Source: Companilactobacillus nantensis DSM 16982 (GTDB lineage: Bacteria; Bacillota; Bacilli; Lactobacillales; Lactobacillaceae). Taken from it: a DNA stretch of 64,000 nt. This document shows, one piece after another, positions 41,773-51,776 of the stretch. The notes under the pieces were generated by a model. It was given only the letters and a program-made list of their open reading frames with translations, did not search any database and was not told where the DNA came from. The translations under genes and the position numbers were made by a program. The number at the start of each line of letters is the position of its first letter. The first letter of the stretch is position 1. Location of the stretch: positions 36,314-100,313 of the forward strand of contig NZ_AZFV01000009.1 in the NCBI RefSeq assembly GCF_001435815.1, read 5' to 3'.

Positions 41773-41915
41773 CAATATTTTATTTCAAAAAGATAAAGAA
41801 TATTTAAAATTATTCTCGGAATTTACAATATAAATTGATTTTTAGTTTTCATTACCATAAAATCAAGAGTGGTGATAGATTTCTATCAATAAATTGCATC
41901 AAGGAGAAGATTATA

Positions 41916-42398
41916 ATGAAAAAAACATTGGTTACTTTTTTGGCCGCTGTTTCATTAATGGGTGGTTTTGCTACCGTTGCTACTGGTTGTTCAAATGCAA
42001 GCAGTACAAAACAAGTAGAACAACATTCTGCTAGCAAGATTACAAAAGCTGAAGTTAAGAATCACGATTATGTTGGTGTAAGTGCTGATAACAAGGATGA
42101 ATACCTTACATTCTTTACAGGTAAGGATCACAAGACAGTCCAATTTGTTCGTGTTAGCAAGAATGGTTCAGAGAAAGCTATCTCTGACTTCAAGAAGGCT
42201 AAGTTAGTTATGGATAAGAAGAACCCTAAGAAGTTCAAGATTGACGGCTTTAGAGTTCTTAAAGAACCTGACTTCAACGATTGGGTATTCGTTAAGGTTG
42301 GCAAAACAACTATTAAAACTCCTGATGGCAAGAAATGGAAACTATATAACGGAACACATAAACAAGCAGTTAAGGCTGTTCAAAAAAACGGTAAATAA
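41916..42398 (+). CDS. Lipoprotein
   Basis: A 160-residue lipoprotein precursor. Signal sequence KKTLVTFLAAVSLMGG with lipobox ATGC and Cys25. The mature part is Lys-rich with KAEVKNHDYVGVSAD and later KTPDGKKWKLYNGTHKQAV. ATG 41916 lies nine bases after AAGGAG; upstream frame is not supported. It is chromosomal, adjacent to tRNA-Gly. I cannot name a function. Confidence 0.75.
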   Translation: MKKTLVTFLAAVSLMGGFATVATGCSNASSTKQVEQHSASKITKAEVKNHDYVGVSADNKDEYLTFFTGKDHKTVQFVRVSKNGSEKAISDFKKAKLVMDKKNPKKFKIDGFRVLKEPDFNDWVFVKVGKTTIKTPDGKKWKLYNGTHKQAVKAVQKNGK

Positions 42399-42404
42399 TG
42401 TAAA

Positions 42405-42433
42405 GGGAAGTGAACAATCACTTCTCTTTTTTT
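42405..42433 (+). terminator. Terminator of the lipoprotein gene
   Basis: Nine-base stem GGGAAGTGA (42405-42413) with TCACTTCTC (42418-42426), loop ACAA, followed by T8. Confidence 0.88.
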
Positions 42434-42543
42434 ATACTCAAGTTTTCAATAAGAATAGACTTATAAAACGATAATCTTATTCTTTTAGGTAAAAAGTTAT
42501 CCCAAACCCAAGTGAATCACCAAGTTAAAAATTATTTATTCTA

Positions 42544-42581
42544 AAAGATCATTCAGAAATTTATCTGAATGGTCTTTTTTT
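42544..42581 (+). terminator. Orphan terminator in the arc upstream region
   Basis: A 14-base stem AAAGATCATTCAGA (42544-42557) with TCTGAATGGTCTTT (42564-42577) followed by T run. No gene lies between this and the previous terminator at 42405-42433. It may end a ~110-nt small RNA from 42440-42580, which also holds AAGAATA/TATTCTT, or block read-through. Confidence 0.7.
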
Positions 42582-42633
42582 GATTACTTTTTAGCTTTTT
42601 TTATGAGCAAAATTTTGTAAGTTTTGTAATTTC

Positions 42634-42647
42634 AGAAAGCGTTTACC
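42634..42647 (+). promoter_or_regulatory. CcpA cre site upstream of arcA
   Basis: AGAAAGCGTTTACC matches 12 of 14 positions of the cre consensus TGWAANCGNTNWCA. It lies around the expected -35 region of a promoter with -10 TATGAT at 42659-42664, 220 bp before arcA. CcpA control of arc operons is established in lactobacilli. The leader 42670-42868 also contains ATTGTAA/TTACAAT. Confidence 0.5.
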
Positions 42648-42868
42648 AAATTCTGGCTATGATAGAAAAATTTTTTTAAATTTATTTTTGGTTAAAAAAA
42701 TTTTAATTAGTTGTATCCCTTGCCAGTCATGGCGCCAATCGTGATTAATTGTAAAATTAAAAATCATGTAATGTTACAATTGTCAACTCTGAAACCACTT
42801 GCAAAAAGTAGACACCTTGGATATAGTAGATGTCGGTAACGGAATTCAAAATTAAGGAGTGATTTTTT

Positions 42869-44101
42869 ATGACAAAACCAATCCATGTTACTTCAGAAAT
42901 TGGAAAATTAGATGTAGTAATGTTGAAACGTCCCGGACAGGAAGTTGAAAACATTACACCCGACACAATGCCCCGACTATTGTTCGATGACATCCCATAT
43001 TTACCAATTGCCCAAAAGGAACATGACAATTTTGCACAAATCTTGAGAGATAACGGAACTGAAGTTCTCTATCTTGATGATTTAGCTGCTGAAGCTATTG
43101 ACGCCGGAAACATCAAAGATGCTTTCGTTGAAAAGATGCTTCGCGAATCTGATTTTGCTACTGGTGCAGATCATGACGCATTGAAGGAATTCTTGATGAG
43201 CCTTGATACTCCAGCTCTAGTAAATCAATTGATGATCGGTGTTCGTAAGAATGACATTGACTTTAACCCGACAGATCTTGTCAGTGCCGCTGAAGACTCA
43301 GATTATCCATTCTTCATGGATCCTATGCCAAACCTCTATTTCACTAGAGACCCGGCAGCATCAATCGGTGAAGGATTAAGTATCAACCACATGACTTTCG
43401 CTGCAAGACAACGTGAATCAATGTTTATGGAAGCAATCATTGCTCACCACCCACGTTTTGCTGACAAAGGACTTCATGTATGGCGTGATAGAAATCACAC
43501 ACACCGTATCGAAGGTGGGGACGAATTAGTTCTTAGTGATCATGTCTTAGCAATTGGTGTTTCTCAAAGAACATCAGCAACTGCTATTCAAGATATTGCT
43601 AGAAACTTATTCAAAGATAGTAATTACGATACAGTTATTGCTATCAGAATTCCTCATAACCACGCTATGATGCACTTGGATACTGTATTTACAATGATCA
43701 ACTATGATCAATTTACAGTTCACCCAGGAATTCTTGGCGAAGGTGGCAAGATTGATACATGGACAATCCATCCAACTAAAGATGGTGACCTATCAATGGA
43801 ACACAACCAAGATCTAAAAGCTGTTCTTAAGAAAGAACTTGGCTTAGATGACCTTGACTTGATTCCAACAGGTAACGGTGATCCAATCATTGCACCTAGA
43901 GAACAATGGAATGATGGTTCAAATACTTTGGCAATCGCACCTGGTGTCGTTGTTACTTATGATCGTAACTACGTATCTAACGAAATCCTTAGACAACACG
44001 GCTTGAAAGTTTTGGAGACTGTTTCAAGCGAATTATCACGTGGTCGTGGGGGCCCTCGTTGTATGAGTATGCCATTAGTTCGTGAAGACTTGAAAAAATA
44101 G
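42869..44101 (+). CDS. arcA: Arginine deiminase
   Basis: A 410-residue enzyme converting arginine to citrulline and ammonia, first step of the ADI pathway that yields ATP and raises pH. Motifs: the N-terminal start of the pentein fold [31 protein letters not shown], a His-Asp site [12 protein letters not shown], and nucleophile Cys398 in [11 protein letters not shown]. Size is normal. AAGGAG lies upstream of ATG 42869. It heads the operon and is likely repressed by CcpA at the cre site. Confidence 0.97.
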   Translation: MTKPIHVTSEIGKLDVVMLKRPGQEVENITPDTMPRLLFDDIPYLPIAQKEHDNFAQILRDNGTEVLYLDDLAAEAIDAGNIKDAFVEKMLRESDFATGADHDALKEFLMSLDTPALVNQLMIGVRKNDIDFNPTDLVSAAEDSDYPFFMDPMPNLYFTRDPAASIGEGLSINHMTFAARQRESMFMEAIIAHHPRFADKGLHVWRDRNHTHRIEGGDELVLSDHVLAIGVSQRTSATAIQDIARNLFKDSNYDTVIAIRIPHNHAMMHLDTVFTMINYDQFTVHPGILGEGGKIDTWTIHPTKDGDLSMEHNQDLKAVLKKELGLDDLDLIPTGNGDPIIAPREQWNDGSNTLAIAPGVVVTYDRNYVSNEILRQHGLKVLETVSSELSRGRGGPRCMSMPLVREDLKK

Positions 44102-44162
44102 TTTCATTGACTAACAAACTATTTTAAAAACTAACGCTTATTCTCGATTTGGAGGAATGATT

Positions 44163-45200
44163 TTGGATTATAAAGGTAAAGAAACATCAGTATTTCAAGG
44201 TAGAAGTCTTTTAGCAGAAAAAGACTACACACCCGCTGAATTAGAATATTTAATTGATTTCGGACTACATTTAAAGGCCCTCAAGAAGAAGGGTATTCCT
44301 CATCATTATCTAGAAGGCAAGAACATTGCATTGTTATTCGAAAAGAATTCAACACGTACACGTTCAGCTTTCACAACTGCAGCTATTGATTTAGGTGCAC
44401 ATCCAGAATTCCTAGGATCAAACGACATTCAACTTGGAAGCAAGGAAAGTGTTGAAGATACAGGTCGCGTACTTGGTAGTATGTTCGATGGTATCGAATT
44501 CCGTGGATTCTCACAAAAAACTGTTGAAGGCCTAGCTAAGTTCTCAGGCGTTCCTGTATGGAATGGTTTGACAGACGAATGGCACCCAACACAAATGCTT
44601 GCTGATTTCATGACAATGAAAGAAACATTTGGTGATATCAAAGGTAAGACTTTGACATTCGTTGGTGATGGTCGTAACAACATGGCTAACAGTTTCTTAG
44701 TTACAGGTTCAATGTTGGGTGTAAACATTCACATCGTTGCACCTAAGGAACTATTCCCAGATCAAAGTGTTATCGATACTGCACAAGGTTACGCTGACAA
44801 GTCAGGTAGCAAGTTCATGATCACAGATAACATTGACGAAGGTGTTAAAGGCACTAACGTTATCTATACTGACGTATGGGTATCAATGGGTGAAGAAAGT
44901 CAATGGGACGAAAGAATCAAATTGCTCAAACCATATCAAGTAAACATGGATATGATCAAGAAGACAGGTCAACCAGATGACCAAATCATCTTTATGCACT
45001 GTCTACCTGCTTTCCATGATACAAATACTAAATATGGACAAGACATTAAGGCTAAATATGGCCTAAATGAAATGGAAGTAACAGATGAAGTCTTCAGAAG
45101 CAAATATGCACGTCAATTTGAAGAAGCTGAAAACAGAATGCACTCCATTAAAGCCATTATGGCAGCAACTCTAGGTAACTTGTTCATCCCTAAGGTTTAA
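44163..45200 (+). CDS. arcB: Ornithine carbamoyltransferase, catabolic
   Basis: A 345-residue enzyme splitting citrulline to ornithine and carbamoyl phosphate in this pathway. The carbamoyl phosphate loop is STRTR in [11 protein letters not shown], with [13 protein letters not shown] next, and the catalytic HCLPAFHD near the end. The start is TTG 44163, seven bases after GGAGG; the ATG at 44157 abuts the ribosome site. It follows arcA by about 60 bp with no terminator between. Confidence 0.96.
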   Translation: MDYKGKETSVFQGRSLLAEKDYTPAELEYLIDFGLHLKALKKKGIPHHYLEGKNIALLFEKNSTRTRSAFTTAAIDLGAHPEFLGSNDIQLGSKESVEDTGRVLGSMFDGIEFRGFSQKTVEGLAKFSGVPVWNGLTDEWHPTQMLADFMTMKETFGDIKGKTLTFVGDGRNNMANSFLVTGSMLGVNIHIVAPKELFPDQSVIDTAQGYADKSGSKFMITDNIDEGVKGTNVIYTDVWVSMGEESQWDERIKLLKPYQVNMDMIKKTGQPDDQIIFMHCLPAFHDTNTKYGQDIKAKYGLNEMEVTDEVFRSKYARQFEEAENRMHSIKAIMAATLGNLFIPKV

Positions 45201-45216
45201 TTAGTTATTGAAGAAG

Positions 45217-45245
45217 GGGCTAATCGTAATGGTTGGCCCTTTTTT
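45217..45245 (+). terminator. Terminator between arcB and arcD
   Basis: Stem GGGCTAAT (45217-45224) with GTTGGCCC (45232-45239), two G-T pairs, followed by T6. It probably lowers transcription of the distal arc genes. Confidence 0.75.
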
Positions 45246-45277
45246 CATTCTGAATTTTTAAAAAAGGAATGATTCAT

Positions 45278-46690
45278 ATGGAAGAAAAGAAGGGTCTATC
45301 ACTGGGAGCTCTAACAGCAGCTGTTGTTACGAGTTCCATTGGCTCAGGTGTATTTACCTTAACAAGCTCACTAGCAGGAGGAGCCGCTCCTGGTCCAGTT
45401 CTACTAGCATGGTTGGTTGTTGGTTTCGGTATCATGATGTTGGCCTTAGCGCTCAATAATTTGTTACTGAAAAAACCAGAATCAGAAGGAATCCAAGCTT
45501 ATGCCCAGGCTGGCTTTGGAAATTTTGCTGGCTTTGTCAGCGGATGGGGATATTGGCTGAGTGCTTGGCTTGGAAACGTGGCCTTTGCGACTGTTTTGAT
45601 GAGTTCGTTAGGTTATTTCTTCCCGGTCTTTAAAGGTGGACAAAACATTCCGTCAGTAATCTTTGCAAGTATTGTTTCTTGGACATTAACATATATCGTT
45701 AATCGCGGGGTTGAATCAGCCGCCGCAATGAATACGATCATTACAATTTGCAAGTTGATTCCACTATTTGCCTTTATCGTTGTTGGAATCTTTGTTTTCA
45801 AAGGTGGTATCTTCACAGCTCACTTCTGGTCCAATGTGGCTTCAGGTGTAGCAGGGGGCGCCAGTGTTACAGGACAATTTAGATCTTGTCTGATGATTAT
45901 GATGTGGGTTTTCGTTGGGGTTGAAGGTGCTAGTATGCTTTCATCTCGTGCCCAAGATAAAAATGATGCCGGTAAAGCTACGATTATCGGAATTATCAGT
46001 TTATTAGTAATTTATGTTTTAGCATCAGTTTTGCCATATGGTTATTTGTCTCAGAATGAATTAGCTAAGATTGATCAACCAGCTATGCTCTATATTTTCC
46101 AAGATATGGTCGGAAAATGGGGCGGTGCCTTTATCGGTGTCGGCTTGGTAATTGCAATTCTTGGATCTTGGTTGTCATGGACAATGCTACCAGCAGATAC
46201 AACAATGTTGATGGCTGAAGACAAACTCTTACCAGCTTCATTTGGTAAAAAGAATAAAAACGGTGCACCAACCTTTTCATTAGTGTTAACCGCTGGATTA
46301 ATTCAAGCATTTCTATTAGTGCTCTTGTTCTCACAAGAAGCTTATAATTTTGCATTGTCACTATGTACCGCAGCAATCGTTGTCTGCTATATCTTCGTTG
46401 GTTTATATCAAATCAAATTTTCACTCCAAAATAAAGACATGAAACAACTTTGGATTGGTATCTTCGCTGCTGGGTTCCAAATTATCGCCATTATCTTAGC
46501 TGGACTACATTTCTTAATGCTAGTCTGTATCGGTTACTTACCGGGAATTTACTTCTACTACAAGGCTAAGAAGGACTATAACATTGACGGTGGAAAACTA
46601 ACAAAATCAGAAATTTTCTGGTCAATCTTGATTGTTGCCTTTGCGATTATCAGTATTGTAATGGTAGCGACAGGAGCAATTAAAATCTAG
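45278..46690 (+). CDS. arcD: Arginine/ornithine antiporter
   Basis: A 470-residue APC-family transporter with about 12-13 transmembrane helices, exchanging extracellular arginine for ornithine. GSGVFTLTSSLAGGA at the N-terminus and VFVGVEGASMLSSRAQ are typical of the ArcD/LysP basic amino acid antiporter group. ATG 45278 is nine bases after AAAGGA; an ATG at 45269 is less suited. It lies between arcB and arcT. Confidence 0.93.
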   Translation: MEEKKGLSLGALTAAVVTSSIGSGVFTLTSSLAGGAAPGPVLLAWLVVGFGIMMLALALNNLLLKKPESEGIQAYAQAGFGNFAGFVSGWGYWLSAWLGNVAFATVLMSSLGYFFPVFKGGQNIPSVIFASIVSWTLTYIVNRGVESAAAMNTIITICKLIPLFAFIVVGIFVFKGGIFTAHFWSNVASGVAGGASVTGQFRSCLMIMMWVFVGVEGASMLSSRAQDKNDAGKATIIGIISLLVIYVLASVLPYGYLSQNELAKIDQPAMLYIFQDMVGKWGGAFIGVGLVIAILGSWLSWTMLPADTTMLMAEDKLLPASFGKKNKNGAPTFSLVLTAGLIQAFLLVLLFSQEAYNFALSLCTAAIVVCYIFVGLYQIKFSLQNKDMKQLWIGIFAAGFQIIAIILAGLHFLMLVCIGYLPGIYFYYKAKKDYNIDGGKLTKSEIFWSILIVAFAIISIVMVATGAIKI

Positions 46691-46702
46691 GAAGTGTTTG
46701 AA

Positions 46703-47809
46703 ATGAAAATAGCCGGATTTGGTGTTGAAGAGTGGTTGAACGTTCACGAACGTGAAGCTAAATATGACTTAGCTCAAAGTACGATCACTTCATTTTCAAT
46801 GAATGAAATTAAAGATTTAACTCAAGCTGATATCTACGGTCAGCTTGATGAACAAAAAATGAATTATGGGTGGATCGAAGGTTCACCAACGTTTAAAAAA
46901 GAAATTAGTAAGATGTATCAGAATGTTGACCCCGATAACATTCTGCAAACAAATGGTGCGACTGGCGCCAATCTCTTAGCAATTTATTCACTAATTGAAC
47001 CTGGTGACCATGTCATCAGTGTTTATCCAAGTTATCAACAGCTTTATGATATCCCGAGATCATTAGGAGCTGACGTTAGCTTTTGGAAATTACGTGAAGA
47101 TAAAAATTGGTATCCAGATATTGATGAATTGAAGAAATTGATTCGTCCAAATACCAAGATGATTTGTATCAACAACGCCAATAACCCAACTGGAACGATT
47201 TTGGATAGGAAGTTTTTAGAGCAAGTCGTTGAAGTTGCCCGTTCTGTTGGTGCCTACATTTTAGTTGATGAGGTCTACTTGCCATTTGATGAGTCGGTTG
47301 ATTTCGCACCGATAGTTGATTTATATGAAAAAGGTATTTCGACAAATTCTTTGTCTAAGACTTATTCTATGCCCGGAATTCGTGTGGGTTGGACAGCTAC
47401 TAATGCTGAACTAGCTGATATTTTCCGCAAATATCGTGACTATACGATGATCTGTTCCGGTGTTTTCAGTGACCAAATGGCTTGTCTGGTCTTGGAAAAT
47501 AAGGATAAAGTTTTGGCACGTAATAAGAAGATTGTGTTAGATAATCTGGCTTATTTCAAAGCTTGGGTTGAAAAAACTCCGAAAGTTAGCTGTGTCTTTC
47601 CAAATGGTGTGTCGACGTCATTTGTTAAATTAGATACGAAGAAATCAAGCTTAGAATTTTGCCGCGACCTATTGCAAGATACTGGGGTCCTACTAGTCCC
47701 TGGTGAAGCATTTGATGTGCCCGGCTATGCAAGGTTAGGTTATTGTGCACCGCATGAAACACTTACCAAAGGTTTAGAAGTTTTAGGAGAATATTTACAA
47801 GACAATTAA
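46703..47809 (+). CDS. arcT: Aminotransferase ArcT
   Basis: A 368-residue PLP-dependent class I/II aminotransferase found in arc clusters of lactic acid bacteria. The PLP lysine is in SLSKTYSMPGIRVGW, and the phosphate/Asn motifs are NNANNPTGT and DEVYLPF. Its substrate is uncertain; a role in arginine- or ornithine-linked transamination is assumed by context. ATG 46703 has GGAAGTG six bases upstream; the GTG at 46694 is in the spacer. Confidence 0.9.
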   Translation: MKIAGFGVEEWLNVHEREAKYDLAQSTITSFSMNEIKDLTQADIYGQLDEQKMNYGWIEGSPTFKKEISKMYQNVDPDNILQTNGATGANLLAIYSLIEPGDHVISVYPSYQQLYDIPRSLGADVSFWKLREDKNWYPDIDELKKLIRPNTKMICINNANNPTGTILDRKFLEQVVEVARSVGAYILVDEVYLPFDESVDFAPIVDLYEKGISTNSLSKTYSMPGIRVGWTATNAELADIFRKYRDYTMICSGVFSDQMACLVLENKDKVLARNKKIVLDNLAYFKAWVEKTPKVSCVFPNGVSTSFVKLDTKKSSLEFCRDLLQDTGVLLVPGEAFDVPGYARLGYCAPHETLTKGLEVLGEYLQDN

Positions 47810-47841
47810 AGCAAATTCGCTTATTCTGAGGAGAAATGATT

Positions 47842-48783
47842 ATGACAAAAGAACGTATCGTTGTTGCCTTAGGTGGTAACGCTATTTTAAGTACAGACGC
47901 TAGTGCAAAAGCACAACAAGAAGCTGTTAAGAAGACATCTGAATCACTTGTTGAATTCGTTAAGAATGACAAAGATTTAATTATTACTCATGGTAATGGT
48001 CCTCAAGTTGGTAACTTGTTATTACAACAAGCTGCTGCTGACAGTGAAAAGAACCCTGCTTTACCACTTGATACGTGTGGTGCTATGACTGAGGGTAGTA
48101 TCGGTTATTGGTTCCAAAATGCTATGAAAGAAGTTATGCTTAAGAATGGTATTAACAAACAAGTTGTAACTTTGATCACACAAACAATTGTTGATAAGGA
48201 TGATCCTGCTTTTGGAGATCCTACAAAGCCAATTGGACCATTTTATACAGAAGATGAAGTTCCAGGTCTAAAATCAGCTCATCCAGATTGGACAATTGTT
48301 GAAGATTCTGGTCGTGGTTACAGACGTGTTGTTCCATCACCAAAACCAGTTGAAATTAATGAATATCCAGCTATCGAAGCTATTTCAAAAGCTGGTGTTA
48401 TTCCTATCGTTGCCGGTGGTGGCGGTATTCCAGTAGTGAAAGACGGTGATCGTCTAATTGGTAAAGAAGCTGTTATTGATAAAGATTTTGGTGCTTCAAA
48501 GATTGCTCAATTAGTTGATGCTGATAAGTTGATTATTTTGACATCTGTTGGGGGAGTATTCTATAACTTTGGTAAGCCAAATCAAGAAGAAATTTTTGAC
48601 GTTGCTGCCGATGAAATTCAAAAGCATATTGATAACGACGAATTTGCTAAAGGTAGTATGATGCCTAAGGTTCAAGCTGCTGTTGCCTTTGTTAAAGCAA
48701 CTGGCAAACCTGCTGTTATCGGTGCTTTGGATGATGTTAAAGAAATTATTGCTGGTAATAAAGGAACAGTTATTCACAAATAA
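47842..48783 (+). CDS. arcC: Carbamate kinase
   Basis: A 313-residue kinase making ATP from carbamoyl phosphate, the energy-yielding step. Motifs are VVALGGNAI, ITHGNGPQVGN, IPIVAGGGGIPV and a C-terminal GSMMPKVQAAV. ATG 47842 follows GAGGAG by eight bases; ATG at 47836 is too near. It completes the ADI cluster arcA-arcB-arcD-arcT-arcC. Confidence 0.96.
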   Translation: MTKERIVVALGGNAILSTDASAKAQQEAVKKTSESLVEFVKNDKDLIITHGNGPQVGNLLLQQAAADSEKNPALPLDTCGAMTEGSIGYWFQNAMKEVMLKNGINKQVVTLITQTIVDKDDPAFGDPTKPIGPFYTEDEVPGLKSAHPDWTIVEDSGRGYRRVVPSPKPVEINEYPAIEAISKAGVIPIVAGGGGIPVVKDGDRLIGKEAVIDKDFGASKIAQLVDADKLIILTSVGGVFYNFGKPNQEEIFDVAADEIQKHIDNDEFAKGSMMPKVQAAVAFVKATGKPAVIGALDDVKEIIAGNKGTVIHK

Positions 48784-48786
48784 ATA

Positions 48787-48815
48787 TTGTTATTGGTAGT
48801 TTTATATGCTATCAT
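48787..48815 (+). promoter_or_regulatory. argS promoter
   Basis: -35 TTGTTA (48787-48792), 17-base spacer, -10 TATCAT (48810-48815), in front of the T-box leader. Confidence 0.7.
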
Positions 48816-48822
48816 ACTTGTG

Positions 48823-49025
48823 CAAAAGAAGGATTAATTGATTGGCAGATTTAAAGCGAGGCTAAGCATTGGTGAGAGTTAGCTATTTCGAAAATCAAGT
48901 CGCACCCTTCTTCATAAAATTAAATAATTCAATTAATGAGTGGATATTAATCAATTAGAGTGGTACCGCGGGAAATCTCGTCTCTTTCAATGAACAAGTG
49001 TTTATTGGAAGAGGCGTTTTTTTTA
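48823..49025 (+). promoter_or_regulatory. T-box riboswitch of argS (specifier CGC, Arg)
   Basis: A leader of about 200 nt: stem I base AAGAAGG/CCCTTCTT, the likely Arg specifier CGC in AAGTCGCACCC, the conserved T-box AGAGTGGTACCGCGG (48957-48971) and a 13-base terminator stem CGTCTCTTTCAAT/ATTGGAAGAGGCG followed by T8. Uncharged tRNA-Arg would favour the antiterminator and argS expression. Confidence 0.92.
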
Positions 49026-49041
49026 TCTAAAGGAGGAAAAT

Positions 49042-50736
49042 ATGGATTTTAAACAACAAGTAGTAGATGCACTAGCTAAGGTTTTACCTGAGGAAATTAC
49101 AAAGGAACAAGTTACAAAATTGATCGAGAAGCCTAAGACTTCAGATCTTGGTGACTATGCTTTCCCAACATTTATTTTGGCAAAGACATTGCACAAAGCT
49201 CCTAACATGATTGCTGAAGATTTGGTTGGCAAAATCGATACAACTGGATTTGAAAAGGTTGTAAATACTGGTGCTTACATTAACTTCTTCTTAGATAAAG
49301 CAGCTTTCTCAAATAATGTTTTACATGAAGTATTAACAGAAAAAGACAATTATGGTAATGCTGACGAAGGTAAGGGCCGTAACGTTCCTATCGATATGTC
49401 ATCACCTAATATTGCTAAGCCAATGTCAATGGGACACTTACGTTCAACTGTTATTGGTAACTCAATTGCCAAAATTATTTCAAAATTAAACTATCAACCA
49501 GTTAAGATCAATCACTTGGGTGACTGGGGAACTCAATTCGGTAAGTTGATTGTTGGTTACAAACTTTGGGGTTCAGTTGAAGAAGTTGAAGCTGATCCAA
49601 TCAACAACCTTTTGAAGTATTATGTTCGTTTCCACAAGGAAGCAGAAGATAAGCCAGAACTTGACGACGAAGCTCGTGCTTGGTTCAAGAAGATGGAAGA
49701 TGGCGACAAAGAAGCCTTAGCACTTTGGTCATGGTTCAAGGAACTTTCATTGAAGGAATTCCAAACAATCTACGATCGTCTAGATGTTCAATTCGATCAT
49801 TTCACTGGTGAATCATTCTACAATGATAAGATGGATGCCATTGTTAAGACTCTTGAAGACAAACATCTTCTAAAAGAAAGTCGTGGTGCTGAAATCGTTG
49901 ACTTGTCAGAATACGATCTTTCACCAGCTTTGATTAAGAAGACTGATGGTGCCACACTTTATATCACACGTGACTTGGCAGCTGCTAAGTACCGTAAAGA
50001 TACTTTCGACTTTGTTAAATCACTTTACGTTGTTGGTAGTGAACAAGCAGAACACTTTACAAAACTTAAGATTGTTTTGAAGAAGATGGGTTATGACTGG
50101 TCAGATGATATTGATTACATCCCATTTGGTTTGATTACAACAGGTGGTAAGAAACTTTCAACACGTAAAGGTAATGTTATCTTGCTTGATGACGTGCTAA
50201 ATGACGCTGTTGCACTTGCTAAGAAACAAATTGAAGAAAAGAACCCAGATCTTAAGAACAAAGATGCCGTTGCTGAAGCAGTTGGTGTCGGTGCGGTTGT
50301 CTTCCATGATTTGAAGAATGATCGTCGTGATAGTTTCGACTTTAACCTTGAAGAAGTTGTTCGTTTTGAAGGTGAAACTGGTCCTTATGTTCAATATACA
50401 AATGCTCGTGCCTTGAGTATCTTGAGAAAAGCCGGCGATGTTGATTACAGCGATGCTAAAGACATGGCAGTTACAACTCCAGAAGCTTGGGATACAATCA
50501 AGTTACTTCAAGATTTTGGCAATGTTGTTGATCGTGCTGCTAGAGAATATGAACCATCAGTTGTTGCTAAGTATGTTTTGAAGCTTGCTAAGAGTTTCAA
50601 CCAATACTACGCACACAGCAAAATTTTGGCTGACGACGAAGGTTTGAAAGCAAGACTTGCATTAGTTAAGTCAGTTTCAATCGTTCTTCAAATGTCATTA
50701 GGACTCTTAGGTGTTAAAGCTCCAGAAGAAATGTAG
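49042..50736 (+). CDS. argS: Arginyl-tRNA synthetase
   Basis: A 564-residue class I synthetase. The ArgS N-terminal domain (about 1-90) precedes the HIGH-like motif in PNIAKPMSMGHLRSTVIGN, read as MSMGHLRS, and the catalytic KMSK-like site TGGKKLSTRKGN. The C-terminal DALR anticodon-binding domain has ETGPYVQYTNAR at its start. Preceded by AAAGGAGG. Placing argS after the arc operon links arginine use for energy with its use for translation; the T-box gives it its own control. Confidence 0.97.
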   Translation: MDFKQQVVDALAKVLPEEITKEQVTKLIEKPKTSDLGDYAFPTFILAKTLHKAPNMIAEDLVGKIDTTGFEKVVNTGAYINFFLDKAAFSNNVLHEVLTEKDNYGNADEGKGRNVPIDMSSPNIAKPMSMGHLRSTVIGNSIAKIISKLNYQPVKINHLGDWGTQFGKLIVGYKLWGSVEEVEADPINNLLKYYVRFHKEAEDKPELDDEARAWFKKMEDGDKEALALWSWFKELSLKEFQTIYDRLDVQFDHFTGESFYNDKMDAIVKTLEDKHLLKESRGAEIVDLSEYDLSPALIKKTDGATLYITRDLAAAKYRKDTFDFVKSLYVVGSEQAEHFTKLKIVLKKMGYDWSDDIDYIPFGLITTGGKKLSTRKGNVILLDDVLNDAVALAKKQIEEKNPDLKNKDAVAEAVGVGAVVFHDLKNDRRDSFDFNLEEVVRFEGETGPYVQYTNARALSILRKAGDVDYSDAKDMAVTTPEAWDTIKLLQDFGNVVDRAAREYEPSVVAKYVLKLAKSFNQYYAHSKILADDEGLKARLALVKSVSIVLQMSLGLLGVKAPEEM

Positions 50737-50748
50737 GGTGAATCGGTT

Positions 50749-51669
50749 TTGGATAGAAAACTTTTTAGCGAACTATCAGAAATAAAAACAACCACACTAG
50801 ATTTAGCATGGTTGTTACTGGCAATTGGTTTTACTTATCTAAATTATGGAACCTTCAATTTCTTGTATGGACTCTTAGGTTTCGTGGCAGTTTTCTTCAT
50901 TCATTTATTTATTAACTTCCATAATAATTACATGGATTATAAAAATGCCACGAGCCAAGAATATCGTGAAAAAATTAGTACCATTGGTATTAATCGTGAA
51001 TCACTGGCAATAGTCAAAAAATGGATGTACGGTTTGGCCATTTTTCCATTAATTATCGGAGCCTTTCTCGTTTATAAAACTGGCTGGGTCACTTTAGCAA
51101 TCGGGGTTGCGGGTGTCTTGATTGGTTTGTCATATTCGTCAGGTCCCAAGCCACTGAACTCAACAATGTTTGGGGAAGCAGTGGTGGCTATTGCCATTAG
51201 CCAGCTGATTCCAATAGCCTACTCCTATCTAGGGCTAGCGGGAACAGCTAAGTTTGATTCTAGTACGGCCATTTCGGTGATCCTAGTCAGTTTACCGAAC
51301 ACCTTCGCCTTTTTCTGTGCGGAGTTGGGTAATGGCACGTGCGATTTAGAAGCAGACATTAAAAATGGTCGTCATACATTGGTGAGTAAAGTAGGGAAAG
51401 CCAATGCCTTGAGTTTGTTTAAAGCTAGTTGGTCCTTAGCCTTCCTGCTAGTTCCAATTCTAGCTATTTTAAAAGTAGTACCTTACATTACACTGCTAAT
51501 TGTGCTACTTTATCCAAATATTTGGGACGATTTTCGTCCTTATCTGAAGGAACAAGTTAAAACAAAGACCTATCCTTTAGTAATCAAAGCTGTAGGAAAA
51601 TTCTCCGTAACATATATTTTATTGATCGCTGTCGGGGCGATTATTAAACTAGTTATGTCAGCAATTTAA
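50749..51669 (+). CDS. UbiA-family prenyltransferase (MenA-like)
   Basis: A 306-residue integral membrane protein with about eight or nine helices. The two Asp-rich motifs of UbiA enzymes are seen as NNYMDYKNATS and DLEADIKNGRHTL. It resembles MenA, which prenylates 1,4-dihydroxy-2-naphthoate in menaquinone synthesis; lactobacilli often keep only part of that pathway. It starts at TTG 50749, weakly preceded by AGGGTGA, 12 bp after argS. Confidence 0.8.
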   Translation: MDRKLFSELSEIKTTTLDLAWLLLAIGFTYLNYGTFNFLYGLLGFVAVFFIHLFINFHNNYMDYKNATSQEYREKISTIGINRESLAIVKKWMYGLAIFPLIIGAFLVYKTGWVTLAIGVAGVLIGLSYSSGPKPLNSTMFGEAVVAIAISQLIPIAYSYLGLAGTAKFDSSTAISVILVSLPNTFAFFCAELGNGTCDLEADIKNGRHTLVSKVGKANALSLFKASWSLAFLLVPILAILKVVPYITLLIVLLYPNIWDDFRPYLKEQVKTKTYPLVIKAVGKFSVTYILLIAVGAIIKLVMSAI

Positions 51670-51739
51670 TTACAGTTCCTCAGAAAGAGTCAAATGATAA
51701 AAAAATCACTCCTAAAACTTCTTTCTGAATATAAAAGAA

Positions 51740-51776
51740 GAGCTCACCTAATTGTCGGGATTAGGTGAGCTTTTTG
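51740..51776. terminator. Bidirectional terminator
   Basis: A 12-base stem AGCTCACCTAAT with ATTAGGTGAGCT, loop about seven, T-rich on the right and A-rich on the left. It serves the rightward prenyltransferase gene and the leftward pseudouridine synthase gene, whose stop lies within the stem. Confidence 0.88.

Noticed and set aside
46735..46760. GAAC/GTTC palindromic run at the arcT start
   Set aside because: Spacing does not fit a LexA box and it is inside the coding region.
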